Positions 37,204 through 48,354 of a DNA stretch of 64,000 nt are shown piece by piece. The position numbers and the translations under genes are program-made. The stretch is from Aspidapion aeneum (Eukaryota; Arthropoda; Insecta; Coleoptera; Brentidae). Each line of letters begins with the position of its first letter. Position 1 is the stretch's first letter. The stretch is taken from contig OY755044.1 in assembly GCA_963576565.1 (NCBI GenBank), forward strand, positions 44,997,235 through 45,061,234, given 5' to 3'. The notes beneath the pieces were generated by a model, which was given only the letters and a program-made list of their open reading frames with translations, searched no databases and had not been told where the DNA came from.

Positions 37204-39915
37204 TTGATTACTATTGTTTATGGTATAACCAGCAGTTCCTTTCTTGCTACACGTGTTTTAAATGAGATTGGCTTTAAATGTCAGGAAAATAATCCTAAAA
37301 TTTCACAAATTATCAAAGAAGATTTCTATATGGACGATCTTATAACCAGTTGTAGCGACCTTCAATCAGCTATTCAGCTAAAAAATGATATTTCACGAAT
37401 CTTACATAATTCTGGTTTAAATCTGCGAAAATGGATGTCAAATGATGCAGACTTTTTATCAGCTATCAACGATTCTTCAGAACCTTTTTTAATTAAAGGT
37501 GACAGAGAGATCAAAACTTTAGGTATTTGTTGGAATCCTAAAGATGATACACTAAGTTATATTTTTCAGATGAACACTGAACCATCTATCATCACAAAAA
37601 GAACTGTGTTGGCAGGTGTAGCCCAGTTATTTGACCCTTTAGGATTGGTCAATCCAATCATTGTCCGAGCTAAACTTATTCTACAGGACATCTGGAATAA
37701 TAAGCTAGATTGGGATGATAATTTACCAGATTCTATTTCCTTAACTTGGCTAGAATTTTTAAAGCAGATAAAGTGTATCAGTGCTATCAAGATTTCAAGA
37801 TGCGTACTACATTCTACTCTAGCAGATAAGATACAACTTCATGGCTTCTGCGATAGCTCTCAGTTAGCTTACGGAGCAGCTATTTACCTGGTTTTTTGTG
37901 ACGATAAGGGTAATATGCATTCAAATCTTATCTGTGCTAAGAGTCGGTTAGCCCCTCTTAATTCTAACTTAACCATTCCGAAGCTCGAATTGTCTGGTGC
38001 ATATTTATTAGCACAACTAATGGACAGAATAAAACGTACATTACGTGTTAAGATTTCTAACATCACTTATTGGACAGATTCTACAATTGTCTTAGCGTGG
38101 TTAGAAAAAGAGCCTAGCCATTGGGAAGTTTTTGTTAGTAATCGCGTAGCTGAGATTCAGCGATTAACCGAAAATAGTCAATGGAGACACGTGACAACTG
38201 ATCAAAATCCAAGCGACATTTTAAGTCGTGGTTGTAACCCCCAATTTTTAGAAAATTCTTTGCTTTGGTGGCACGGTCCTTCTTTTATTGGTCAACCAAA
38301 GGAAAATTGGCCTAAAGCAATAACAACTAAAATTGATACTGTTCCTGAAGTTCGAACAGTAAAAATTACTTTAACTTATACTGCCATACAAAAACCAAAC
38401 AGTCACAGCTTTATCTTTGATCTTTATTCCTCTTACAGTAAATTAGTTAAAGTTACAGCATTTATTTTAAGATTTTGGAATAACCTAAAAGCCAAAAAAT
38501 CTAATCAAAGATTGGAGTTATCTAAAACTTTGACTATTCAAGAGCTAGATAAGGCTGAGCGTACCCTTTGTTCTTTAGTTCAACAGGAAAGTTTTAATAA
38601 AGATATTAAATGTCTTCAGGAAGGGAATAAGATTGAAAAGAGCAGTAAACTTATAAGACTAAATCCTAAGTTGGATAATGATGGTTTACTCAGGCTTGAT
38701 GGCGGACTAAGACATTCTCATCTAAGCTTTGATCAAAAATTTCCTATTATATTACCTCCAAAACATCCATTTACTACTCTAATGATTAGACATTACCACT
38801 TAAAATATTTACATGGTGGAACTCAAATTATTTTATCTCAGATTAGAAAGAAATTTTGGGTGGTCAATGGTAGAAATGAAATTCGATATTTACTTAGAAA
38901 ATGTATTACTTGCTTTCGAGTGAGACCTCGTGATATTACTCAGCTTATGGGTTCTTTGCCAGCTTCAAGGGTTACCCCTTCCAGTCCCTTTAGTGTATGT
39001 GGAGTGGATTTTGCAGGTCCTTACGCTATCAAAGATGGAAAAACGCGCAGTCGGGTAACACTTAAATGCTATATAAGCCTATTCGTATGTTTTTCAACTC
39101 GTGCTGTGCATATTGAACTTGTAACTGATTTAACAACTGAAGCATTTTTAAACGCATTTAAAAGATTTGTGTCAAGGCGTGGCTTATGTAGTCACATTTA
39201 TAGTAATAACGCCACAAATTTTAAAGGTTCAAGCAACGAACTTGATAGATTAGGCGCGGTAGTTACTGAGTGCGTCAATCAATATCAAACTTTTTTCTCT
39301 GGCAACAAAATTAATTGGCATTTTATTCCCCCTCGTTCTCCCCATTGTGGTGGTCTTTGGGAAGCCGCGATAAAATCTTTCAAGTATCATTTAAAACGAG
39401 TCCTGGGAAGTGTGAAGCTTGACTTCGAGAATTTCTACACTGTCCTCACACAGATAGAGGCAATCCTCAACAGTCGACCTTTGACCCCTCTATCCGATGA
39501 TCCTATGGATTTTCAAGTACTTACGGCTGGTCATTTCCTTATTGGAAGAAGCTTACTTGCCTGTCCACAAGACACTGTGACAGACGTTAAGCCAAATCGG
39601 CTGAACTACTTTAAGCAGCTGCAACAAATCGTACAACAGTTTTGGCATGTTTGGAGTACAGACTATATTCACTCCTTGCAGCAGCGCACAAAATGGTGTT
39701 CCCCACAGCAAAATATCAAGATGGGAACAATGGTCCTTCTTAAGACAGAAAATGAACCACCTATGAATTGGCCATTAGGACGGGTCGTTGAACTACATCC
39801 CGGTCATGACAACCTGGTCAGAGTTGTATCCGTTCAAACGCAATATGGTATTTACAAACGTGCTATTACCAAGTTAGCGCCATTACCTATGGAAAAAACT
39901 TCAAGTCAAGATTAA
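37204..39915 (+). pseudogene. BEL/Pao element 2 pol 3' part: RT palm end, RNase H, integrase
   Basis: 903-aa open frame. The RT box is DFYMDDLITSC; the RT connection reads VAQLFDPLGLVNPIIVRAK. RNase H-like motifs are HGFCDSSQLAYGAAIYLV and ITYWTDSTIVLAWL. The integrase HHCC-like region is RHYHLKYLHGGTQIILSQI...CITCFRVRP. The integrase core has GVDFAGPY and GGLWEAAIKSFK, but the middle catalytic site reads YSNNATNFKG, so Asp is replaced by Asn. The C-terminal domain has NWPLGRVVELHPGHDNLVRV. The frame is intact but lacks its N-terminal half because of the array insertion, and the Asn change predicts an inactive integrase. Confidence 0.9.
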
Positions 39916-39932
39916 ATATTTCCTGGTCTAAT

Positions 39933-40127
39933 GTGATAAGGGATGATCCCGAATATGATATCGAAATCCAGAAATTGCCTTTTTGTTTAAAAAACAAGGA
40001 CTGTAAATGTACAAACTCTTCTAGAGTTAACAAAATATTAGATAAGTTAGGTTTAGAGAGTTTAAAATTAACCTTAATTTTATTTGTAAAACTTTTATTG
40101 TTGGGTAATTTTATTTATTATTTTTGA
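39933..40127 (+). other. Small open frame after pol of BEL/Pao element 2
   Basis: 64 codons with a cysteine-containing middle (KNKDCKC) and a hydrophobic C-terminal stretch (LILFVKLLLLGNFIYYF). It lies between integrase and the polypurine tract (CAACGGGGGCGGCA just before 40155). Could be a relic of a pol tail or chance; no family recognised. Confidence 0.3.
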
Positions 40128-40154
40128 AATTTGGACATTTCAACGGGGGCGGCA

Positions 40155-41283
40155 TGTTAAATATCAATAACTTTTTATTGTTGGTTATCATTGATTTGCA
40201 ATACTCTGGAACGAAATAGCGATGTACAAAATAGCGACGTACGAAATAGCGAGCAATGAAATAGCGACTATCAAAATAGCGATGTAATGAAACAGCGACT
40301 ATCAAAATAGCGATGTATCAAAATAGCGTTTGTAACAAAACAGCGACATATCAAAATAGCGATGTATCAAAATAGCGACAATCAAAATAGCGATGTATCA
40401 AAATAGCCACAATCAAAATAGCGACAATCAGAATAGCGATGTATCAAAATAGCGATGTATCAAAATACCGAATCAAACCAAACCGAATCGATTCAAACCA
40501 ATCCAAACCTTTCTAACAAATTTTTTCAAAAAAAAACTTCCCTGACTTCTTTTCCAGGATCCTAGAGGGTGTGAATCCGAACCGAATCGCACCGAACCGA
40601 ACCAAACCGAACCAAACTGAACCAAATTCGGTTCAAAAGAAGTCTGGAGAGTTTTTTTTTTAAATATGCTGGTTCGGTTCGGTTCGGTTCAGATTCACAC
40701 CCTCTAGGATCCCGAGAAAGAAGTCAGGGAAGTTTTTTTTTGAAAAAAATTGATAGAAAGAAACCCCTTTGTCGAACTATATGCCAAAACCGAACCAAAA
40801 TATCGCTATTTTGTTACATCGCTATTTTGTTACATCGCTATTTTGATAGTCGCTATTTTGTTACATCGCTATTTTGATAGTCGCTATTTTGTTACATCGC
40901 TATTTTGTTACATCGCTATTTTGATACAATCGCTATTTTGTTAAATCGCCAGTTTGTTACATCGCTATTTTGATAGTCGCCCTTTCATTACATCGCTATT
41001 TTGATTGTCGCTATTCCGATAGCGCTAATTTAATACTCGCTATTTTGTACATCGCTATTTCGTTCCAGAGCCCTTTTATTTATATCATTGTACCACATTC
41101 ACCCGTTATAATGACAAAGTCACAATTTGATTAGAGATCGAAAATATATAACATTGTCAAAAACAAAATAATTTTTTATTCATAATCAAAAATCAAGATT
41201 TCAAATATTCAGAAACAAAAAACAGAATTCAAAATATCCACACCAGCGTCCTTTGCGTCCACTGCATACATCTTCACACAACA
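40155..41283 (+). repeat. 3' LTR of BEL/Pao element 2, interrupted
   Basis: LTR sequence at 40155-40204 and 41073-41283 equals the 5' LTR. The interruption at CAATAC/CTTTTATTT is a foldback element. The LTR halves reassemble without loss, so the foldback inserted later. Confidence 0.9.
40204..41070. mobile_element. Foldback element 1 (iterated AAAATAGCGAT arms)
   Basis: Perfect outer inverted repeats begin CTCTGGAACGAAATAGCG and end with the mirror image. Each arm of roughly 270 bp is made of tandem 15-16-bp words of the type ATCAAAATAGCGATGT. The centre has nested inverted blocks: ggatcctagagggtgtgaat at 40557 is mirrored to 40712, with GAACC/GGTTC repeats between. No clear TSD longer than 1-2 bp. 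No coding capacity. Confidence 0.85.
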
Positions 41284-41288
41284 GATAT

Positions 41289-42572
41289 TATAATTTTAAT
41301 ATGACTTACTTGGAAATTAAATAATGAAGAATGTCAAAGCTGCAAATTGACAGTTGGTCTCTCCTAAGTAAACACCATATTTCCTATTTCTTTTTCAGAT
41401 ACCGATATGATCATTTCATTTCATGGTTATGCTCGGGCTGAATAAGGCCTAATGAGGCCGAAACGCTTCCCCGAGCTACCTTTACCTCTAAGGAGTTGCC
41501 TGTAAAACTTTTTTGTTAAGACTTTTTACCTCGTGAAATTCCTTCAAATTAAAAAAAAATCCAGGGCTTAGGCCGTCTTCTGGGAGCCGATACGCGTCCC
41601 CAAACTACTTTACCTTTGAGGATTCGCCCGTGAAACTTTTTTGATAAAGAATGTCATTTACAAATTCTGACATCACGTCAACATTTGAGCCTTGTGATTG
41701 CTGGTGGTTATTATTAGATTAATAATATTCGCGTTGGGCTGTGGCGTGGGCAAACACATCATTCCTGTATATGGTTTTCCTGTTTTAAACGGCTTAACTA
41801 ATTATTACAATTTCTTTTTTATTAAGTTTATTGTTACGGATAAATAATTTTTTAAAAAAATTCTGCCATAACATTGCAAACCCAAAAATATATAAATTAA
41901 GATAATGTATTAATTTTTTTTGCATTCCATAGAGTGTATTTTTGACAATTTCCTTTAATGTTTATCGGATCTATGTGTAGAATTTTTGACAGTAAGTAAA
42001 CCATTTTTCAACAAAAATTGTATTTAGGACTTTCAAGCAATGCAACTTTTCTCAGATCACAAAACCTCAAAATGTGTTTTCCAAAAAAAATAACGGCAAG
42101 TTTTTCTATAATGAAAGTATAAATGTTCGGTTTTTTATATAAAGAGAGTACGTTGTCACCATTTATCTTTTCTTACAAACTTTTGCAACCTTTTAAAGTT
42201 GTAATATTTCCTAAAGTGTCCCTAAATAAAAGTAAAACGTTGTTACCTTATATTTAATATTTAAATTTAGTTAGATAAAGCTATTGTTGCTTATGGACTT
42301 ACGCCATACGTTACCACCTTAATAAAACCGCAACAGTGCCTGAGGTGGCAGGAAATAGCACATATCCAAAGGTTGTATATCGGTCTGAGGTCCGAAAGTA
42401 TTCCACGTATTTATCAAACATTTGAAAAAAAATATTTACCCCTCTTTTGAAATTCTGGTAAAGGAACTTCCCCTCATGTCATATATGTTCCTATATATGG
42501 GCTAACACCACTAGAAATAAGTGAGGTCAGGTCGTCATATCCTTAACGCCGAGGTGACAACGCCTAGTGCAT

Positions 42573-42575
<3 letters not shown>
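41289..42575. other. Intergenic DNA with hammerhead-like relic near 41430
   Basis: No gene. At 41430-41480 'gctcgggctgaataaggcc' and 'aatgaggccgaaacgcttcc' could pair as a hammerhead-like fold (GCTCGGG/CCCGAGC outer stem, GGCC/GGCC stem, GAAAC), but the CUGAUGA box is degenerate. A diverged second copy follows near 41570-41640 with 'gccgatacgcgtcccc'. The rest is AT-rich. Confidence 0.35.

Positions 42576-42606
<31 letters not shown>
42576..42606. repeat. (TA)n microsatellite, short
   Basis: About 30 bp of TA repeats, preceded by 'gaggtgacaacg' as at the 20-kb tract. Confidence 0.9.
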
Positions 42607-42611
<5 letters not shown>

Positions 42612-43884
42612 ACAACTTTCGTTAGCAATTTTTAAGATCTGCTCAAATCCCTGCCTTTTCAAAGGAGTTTAAGCAATTTTTATTTTAAAAAGTATAAATT
42701 ATTATTAAAAAAACTAAAAATCACAAATGAAAACCAGTTTTTTAGTTGGATTCTTTATAAAAAAAAATATACAAGACATTTATAACTAAATCTTTTATAA
42801 ATGTACAAAATGCAAGATACGGTTTTCATATTTTATCTTCCCTTGAAATTTGCATAAGCAAAGTTTGCATATTTAAAATATAAGTTGGATGGATGGAAAT
42901 ATAGAGATCAAACGCGTGCCGAAGTAAGCTGTTGCTGACGGTAAATGCAGAACAGGTGTGCGAGTCGGCGTTTGATGTCGGCCGCCGGCTCAAAGATCCA
43001 CCAGCCAATAACCCGCTTCAAAACAGGTGTACGATTCGGCGGATGATGTCGGCCGCCGGCCTAAGTGCAGCAAATTATATTTTAATTGTGTCAACTTTGG
43101 CATGAGCATGGCAAAAGGGGGCGTCTCCCCTGAAAATACCTTTAGCGCCTCAAAAATTATTATTATTATATAAAAAAGAGAGTTTCTAATAAAGTCTATC
43201 AATTCTTTTTGAAGCCTACATTTGTTTATTCTTGTAATAAATTCAAAAACGCTACAAAATCGTTACAGGTGAAGGGAAGCAAGCAAGCAAGTTAGTATTG
43301 AAAATATATTATCCATGTATGTACCACATAGATACAAATACAAATAAAGTAACTAATTTACTTGAAAAGTTTTTAATAAAAAGAAATAAAAATAAAAACT
43401 ATTCTTAATTGGCTTAAAAAAGAACCTGCAAGGAAATAATGAAATTACAATTTCCTTGGATTCTTTTTAACCTTTTTTTTATATAGTGGACTTTTCCATT
43501 CATAGCTAGGATAAATCGCCCAGTTTTTAGCGAAAGTTTATGCTGAGATATGCTTTGTTGGGAGTAACCTCTTTCTTTGCAAACTTCATAACCGCTTTAT
43601 GACCAAATTTCTTCTTAAAAATATGCTTTCCGTTGGGTAGGTTCCGTGCACAAATTGTGAACCAAAGCATTACGAAGGGTCAGGGGGGTTCCGACAGCAT
43701 TAAGTAAGAAATTTTACCAAGCCTTATTTTAAGAGAGAGGGAGTGGACGGTTTACCGAAAAGTTAATGATAGAGAAGGAAATCATAAATTGACAAAATCT
43801 CCGTAACTTAATCTGTGAACGACCCCGGGCAAATGACATAGAATGTGATATTTGGTCAAATCGCTAGTTGGGGAGAGGGCATTA
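42607..43884. other. Intergenic DNA, no gene seen
   Basis: Contains two direct copies of a ~40-bp GC-rich piece with 'gtcggccgccggc' (near 42950-42988 and 43023-43062). Otherwise AT-rich. Confidence 0.35.
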
Positions 43885-44160
43885 GAGAATTATTGGAATA
43901 AAGTCAGGCTATCATAGTACCAGGCAGTATTCTGACAGTTTCACATTGAAAACTGAGAGTTGATCCTTCAAAATTGACATACCAAAGTCGAATTTAAAAC
44001 TAAGTCGTTTATTTTCCATTATTAAAGGAAGACAGTTTTTTTCTCCGGTTCATAAAAAAATAAAGATCGTGTATTGAAAGTTCACAGTTGATCTTACAAT
44101 GTGAAGGTGTCAAAATACTGCCTGACACTATTATAGCTTGGCTTTATTCCAATAGTTCTC
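43885..44160. mobile_element. MITE, ~276 bp, TA TSD (copy 2 of a pair)
   Basis: TA|GAGAATTATTGGAATAAAG at the left and the inverted GAGAACTATTGGAATAAAG at the right, with TA on both sides. Same size and internal words as the element at 16902-17175. Confidence 0.75.
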
Positions 44161-44549
44161 TATTATGTTAGCAGGTTTTTGGGTTTAGACATATTACAAA
44201 AAACTGAATGTTGCGAGTGAGGCTCAATTTTCAAATGAAGCTAGAAGCTGAAAATCGCATATTTACATGACAAATATATAGTATAAGTAGTAGCCTGTAG
44301 ACCGGATTGTTTAGTCTACAATTATTCAAAACGATGGAAGTCCGAAATGTTATTTCTACTCAATAATTTTCCACGAGTTCCAAACAAAGAGTTGAAGAAT
44401 GGTACGGACCTGGAATCAACAATCAATTCAGAGGCTACAAAAAGGCCAAAATAAAAGGGATAAAGGAAGAAGAACACATTTCATTTTTGTGCGAGGCGCG
44501 CATCATTGGTGTCATTCCGATTGGTTTCCGCCTTAAAACCAACATTCCG

Positions 44550-44886
44550 GGGTAGCTATTTTCGGTCTTGAACGATGTGATAGTTCCCATCACATGCTTT
44601 GGCCAATGGCAAGCTTTAAATTAGTTCCGAGTCGTCACGTGCTATGCAAAAAGACCTCCATTGCGCAAGCTTCTCCTACGATCCGACCGAGAAACATTCA
44701 GTTGGTACAGGGTAGGAAAACAGATTTCACTTCAAACGCGTAAAATTCACTAATTCTGCAGAGCGGGCAACTATGTCATTGGTCGAAATAAGCCATTTCG
44801 CACAACACGCGACCGCTCAGAATTTGCTATTGGTCAAAGCGTGTGATGTGGATGGTCACATCGTTCAAGACCCACAATAGCTACCC
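44550..44886. mobile_element. Long-TIR MITE (~63-bp inverted repeats)
   Basis: The arm starting GGGTAGCTATTTTCGGTCTT (44550-44612) is mirrored at 44824-44886 with about nine mismatches. The arms contain 'cttgaacgatgtga' and its complement. No TSD was matched with confidence. Confidence 0.75.
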
Positions 44887-46485
44887 AGAAGTGAGAGCAA
44901 AAAAGATCTTAGAGAGGACCAGCCAAGCAAAAAATAACTTTCCCCTAAAATCCCGAAAGTGAACATCGCCCCAAGTAATTGTGTAGAACTGTTGTTGCTT
45001 CATGAGTCCATCACCTATCAGGGTCCGGGGTTGGGTCCGGGGCTAAAAACTACCTGATTTCCCTCTTAAACGAATTGACAGCTATATACAGGGTGCCACA
45101 CTAATAAGATAAAATTTAATACTGTCTTACATAAGATAAAGAAATAAATGTTCAAAAGTTGTTGCTACATATACATATTGATACAGGCTGCAAAACAAAA
45201 AAACTAAATGAAATTACTCTGCACTAAAAATGAGGTACATAATTAATTAAACAATCTATAACGTTAATGTTAATATGGCACCTATCTCCTTTTTACCCCT
45301 TAGCAAAAAAAGGAGATAGATTTATAAAATTAACACACATATTGTGCTTAAAAGATGGGTAAATGAGGAATAAAATCATAAAAAATATAGTGCATATGTA
45401 AATTCGTTATATACAATTTAAATTTTTTGAATGACACATAACATTTATCAAATGTTATTTCATGGCTGTCAAGGAACAGCTTAGAAAAGCTGACGATTAA
45501 CAAACGGCTATTAAAATATGATTCGTGAGATATGATATTTATTAAACATCAGCTGTTATACAGCCTGATACACTTCAATTCTCGTATCCAGAAGTTGCAA
45601 CTACGAGAGATAAGGTATAAACACATAAAAAAAACGTTACTAGGAAATACCTTTTAGGAGTTACTTCCTGAGACAGTGTAGTCCCGTTATTATATCTCCT
45701 AATAGCATTGTGCATCCACTTATGACGTGTTTTTTTAAAAGCCTAAATATGCAAATTTTATTCGCAAAACGCAAAAACGATGAGAAAATTCTTCCGTAAT
45801 AATCGCTGCTACTACAAGAGTGGAATTCATAAAGGATCACTCCTACGCGCAAAGGTCAAGGCATTTTTTACTGTTCACTAGTTTACATTTAATGTGAGTT
45901 TTCTTTGTTCTGATGATGGTAACACTAATCTCAACTGTGTGGTTGTTTATTGCAGGTGACTTCAAAGAATAAAGCCTATATATCGATTTAAGCAGGAGGG
46001 CCTGTGTAACGTCATGAATCTAAGATGGCGGTTTTTTATCATGTTTTTTCTCAAACTTTGACTTACAACTTTTGCTCAATTAGTTTTACAGAAGAACTGT
46101 TAGGTTATACGCTGTTTGTAAGAAAACACCAATTAATGTAGTAGGAGCCTTATATCTTAAAAACTAACAGAGATATGAATTTAGTTTTGAAATGGTAAAC
46201 AATAGTAATTTTTTTTCACCTAAAAAAAAATTAAAGACGGAAGTTCTAAACTACCCCAAACTGATTGGATATGAATCACTCAAATTTAGGTCGCTGACTG
46301 TTTGCATTCAATTTAAGTAGACAGTCCTGTGTGACGTCATTCAGATTTCTGAAAAAGAGACCAACAATAAAAATTCAAAACTTAGTGCTAGCTAGAAAAA
46401 ACAATATTCTGGGTTGATTGCTATATTATATCTATTCGGAGATAACCCGCCAAAAAAAGTTAGCAATGCAGTACCAGATCGTTTT
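44887..46485. other. Intergenic DNA, no gene seen
   Basis: A TACAGGGTGCC terminus-like word at 45088 lacks an identifiable partner. 'gtgtaacgtcatgaat' near 46002 and 'gtgtgacgtcattcag' near 46330 look like two diverged copies of one repeat. Confidence 0.3.
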
Positions 46486-46735
46486 TTAAATTAGTGTTAG
46501 AGCAGTTCTATCTATTTTGCCTTCTTCAATCCATCTTTGGACATAGGCATCCCCCAATATTTTCCACTCTTCTCTGTCTGTCGCTGTGTGCATCCATCTA
46601 GTTCCTGCGTGTTTCTGCAAATCATCCGCCCATTTCATTTGAGGTCTTACCCTACTTCTTTTATTTTCCCAAGGTCTCCAGTTTACAATATATTTGTTCC
46701 ATCGATCGTCTTTCTGTCTGGTATTATGACTAGCA
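46486..46735 (-). pseudogene. LINE (non-LTR) ORF2 C-terminal fragment
   Basis: The minus strand reads DDRWNKYIVNWRPWENKRSR, then RPQMKWADDLQKHAGTRWM and DREEWKILGDAYVQRW before a stop at 46486. This is the familiar basic, tryptophan-rich tail following the RT domain of many arthropod LINEs. Only the tail is present, a 5'-truncated or eroded copy. The clade is not certain. Confidence 0.7.
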
Positions 46736-47895
46736 AATTTCTATTTTAACTTTGCTACTTCTCCTCTAACATCCCTTACTTTTGTTTTATTTTTTATCCA
46801 TTCATTCCTTTTTCTATCTGTTAACTTTTGGCTTTCCAGGTAAAGCAAGTATTAAAAATTTTAATGTATTTGAGTATATTTCTTTAAAATATTCTCGTAT
46901 GTCTGATACAAAACTTTTGTGTTGTTCTTGTGGAAAAGGGCTGTCCATAAATTACATAATGCAAAAAACAGGATTTTTTAGTCTTTCCCCTTTTTGTTAC
47001 CCATTTTTAAGGAAAACTACAGTCGAAATATATTATACTCCCACCTCCCCTCTTCAGTCGAGCGTTACGTAATTTATGGATGTTACGTAATTTATTGACG
47101 CCACATATTTGTGAAGAAGGAATCATCCAAACATTTGTTTGATTTCTATAAGGTTTTCTTTGTATCACCCGTCAAATAAATTTTCCAAAAAATATCATAC
47201 ATACATAAAAAAAATATAATCAATCCAACAATATTGCTAAAAATATAAACAAAACTTTCAAAAAAGTGTTATTAGACATAATGCCCGTCACCATGAAATC
47301 CTGAATACTTCCTTGCTAAAAATTTGGATTCGCAATTATCAAAAGTAGCAAAAAAAATTGTGGTGGACAGCTAAAGTTCCCAATACCCGGTAACAATCTT
47401 ATGCATGTGCTTTTCTAATTCAATTCAGTGACCAATATCATCGCACGTAAAGTCAAAAGATCTACTAACTAACTGGATGCTGCTCCCTAACAATTACATT
47501 TAGCTTACGCATTTTTTGCACTTGCGCAGCAGAAATTGAAATTTCGTGACTTCAGCAAAAGTCACACGGCTTTATTACCATTACTGCGTTTTAAAAGTCG
47601 AGCATGTCTTGAGCATTGATTATTATTGAGTTATTGAGCATCAATTTAGTTTATTGAGAAGGTGAACAAGTTATAATTTTTTAATGGCGAGTTTCCTAGG
47701 ACAGGGGTATATTAGGGGGATAATGGCACCCAAGAACGTTGGTAAAAGTTATGACATCTGGGCATTAATAAATTGTAAAGTTGTCTATGAGGTTTGTAAG
47801 ACCAAAAATGTATTTATGTATTAAGTTTTTAAAACATTAAAAAACAAAAGATTAGATTTTATGATTTTTGTTTACAATGATTAAACCCCAGGGGT
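46736..47895. other. Intergenic DNA with a short TIR repeat
   Basis: At about 46939-47075, 'gctgtccataaattacataa' is mirrored by 'ttacgtaatttatggatg', a ~135-bp MITE-like unit. No gene elsewhere. Confidence 0.4.
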
Positions 47896-48352
47896 GGATG
47901 CAGTGGCGGCTCGTGGGGTAGTGCCATGGAGCCATGGCTCTACCTTATTTTCTACAAAAACACGTTTTTTTATTTCTAAAAGATCTTAGTAGGTATGTTT
48001 GTTATTTTATGCATTTCTTTTTAATTTATATAAAATATGGTAAACCCTGTGCAACGCTGTGGATCACACTCCGGATCAATAATGCGCGATGCCTGGCTGT
48101 CCCGCTGCCTGCCATTGAAACGCAAAGTAAGTAATGGTAGAATGTGTGCCGCTTGTCTGCTGGCGTCGTCGAACAGAGAGAGATTTTTACCAGTGGCCTA
48201 TATGAGCGATAGAGTTGGACAGTTTTCACACTGTTAACACAATAATTAACGCCAGTGTACAGTTAGTCGTTTTTTTCTTGTGCGTAGGGCATGTGTGCTT
48301 TAACTTACGCCCTCTAAATTACGCAATAAAATAGATATTCGTATACTCTGCA
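47896..48352. other. hAT-like terminus and GC-richer stretch, no gene assigned
   Basis: CAGTGGCGGCTCGTGG near 47900 matches the usual terminus of many hAT elements, but no inverted partner was found. Overlapping ~66-codon frames on both strands at 47934-48237 match no family I recognise. Confidence 0.35.
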
Positions 48353-48354
48353 TA

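Larger units (their letters stand above)
33527..37209. mobile_element. Hammerhead-bearing 454-bp repeat array 2 (duplicate of array 1)
   Basis: 3,683 bp between ACTATTGTTTATG copies (33514-33526 and 37210-37222). Minus units: 33527-33980, 33981-34434, 34435-34888, 34889-35342 and a partial to about 35433. Plus units: 35453-35927 (475 bp, contains a ~20-bp duplication 'gcgagaagctttgcaccgcc'), 35928-36381, 36382-36835 and a partial 36836-37209 with the same HHR deletion as in array 1. Confidence 0.82.
32938..37372 (+). repeat. Tandem segmental duplication, copy B
   Basis: Repeats copy A with few substitutions, a 55-bp deletion near 33121, one fewer plus-oriented 454-bp unit and a ~20-bp local duplication at 35641-35675. 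Shared private marks (inversion point, truncated last unit, variant unit 4) show that it copied the finished array. Confidence 0.88.
24041..41283 (+). mobile_element. BEL/Pao LTR retrotransposon with nested insertions (element 2)
   Basis: The 5' LTR (24041-24300) and 3' LTR (40155-41283, itself interrupted) share TGTTAAATATC...CACAACA ends. A perfect 5-bp target duplication GATAT flanks the whole (24036-24040 and 41284-41288). Removing the nested pieces leaves about 6.2 kb, a normal BEL/Pao size. Insertions in order: a TIR element at 24366-26000, a hammerhead repeat array in RT, a tandem duplication of RT plus array, and a foldback element at 40204-41070. Confidence 0.93.

Noticed and set aside
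40204..41070. CRISPR-like regularly spaced short repeats
   Set aside because: Words are directly iterated without unique spacers, occur as inverted arms and lie in an insect retrotransposon; this is a foldback element.
42290..42606. Possible family shared with 20.0-20.3 kb next to (TA)n tracts
   Set aside because: Only short words (gaggtgacaacg, gcctgaggtgg) match; not enough to define an element.
45088..45290. TACAGGGTGCC terminus as a mariner-like MITE
   Set aside because: A convincing inverted partner with TA was not found; 'atggcacct' near 45277 is too short.
47934..48237. Overlapping ~66-codon frames on both strands in a GC-richer patch
   Set aside because: No recognisable domain; lies next to a hAT-like terminus and is probably transposon interior.
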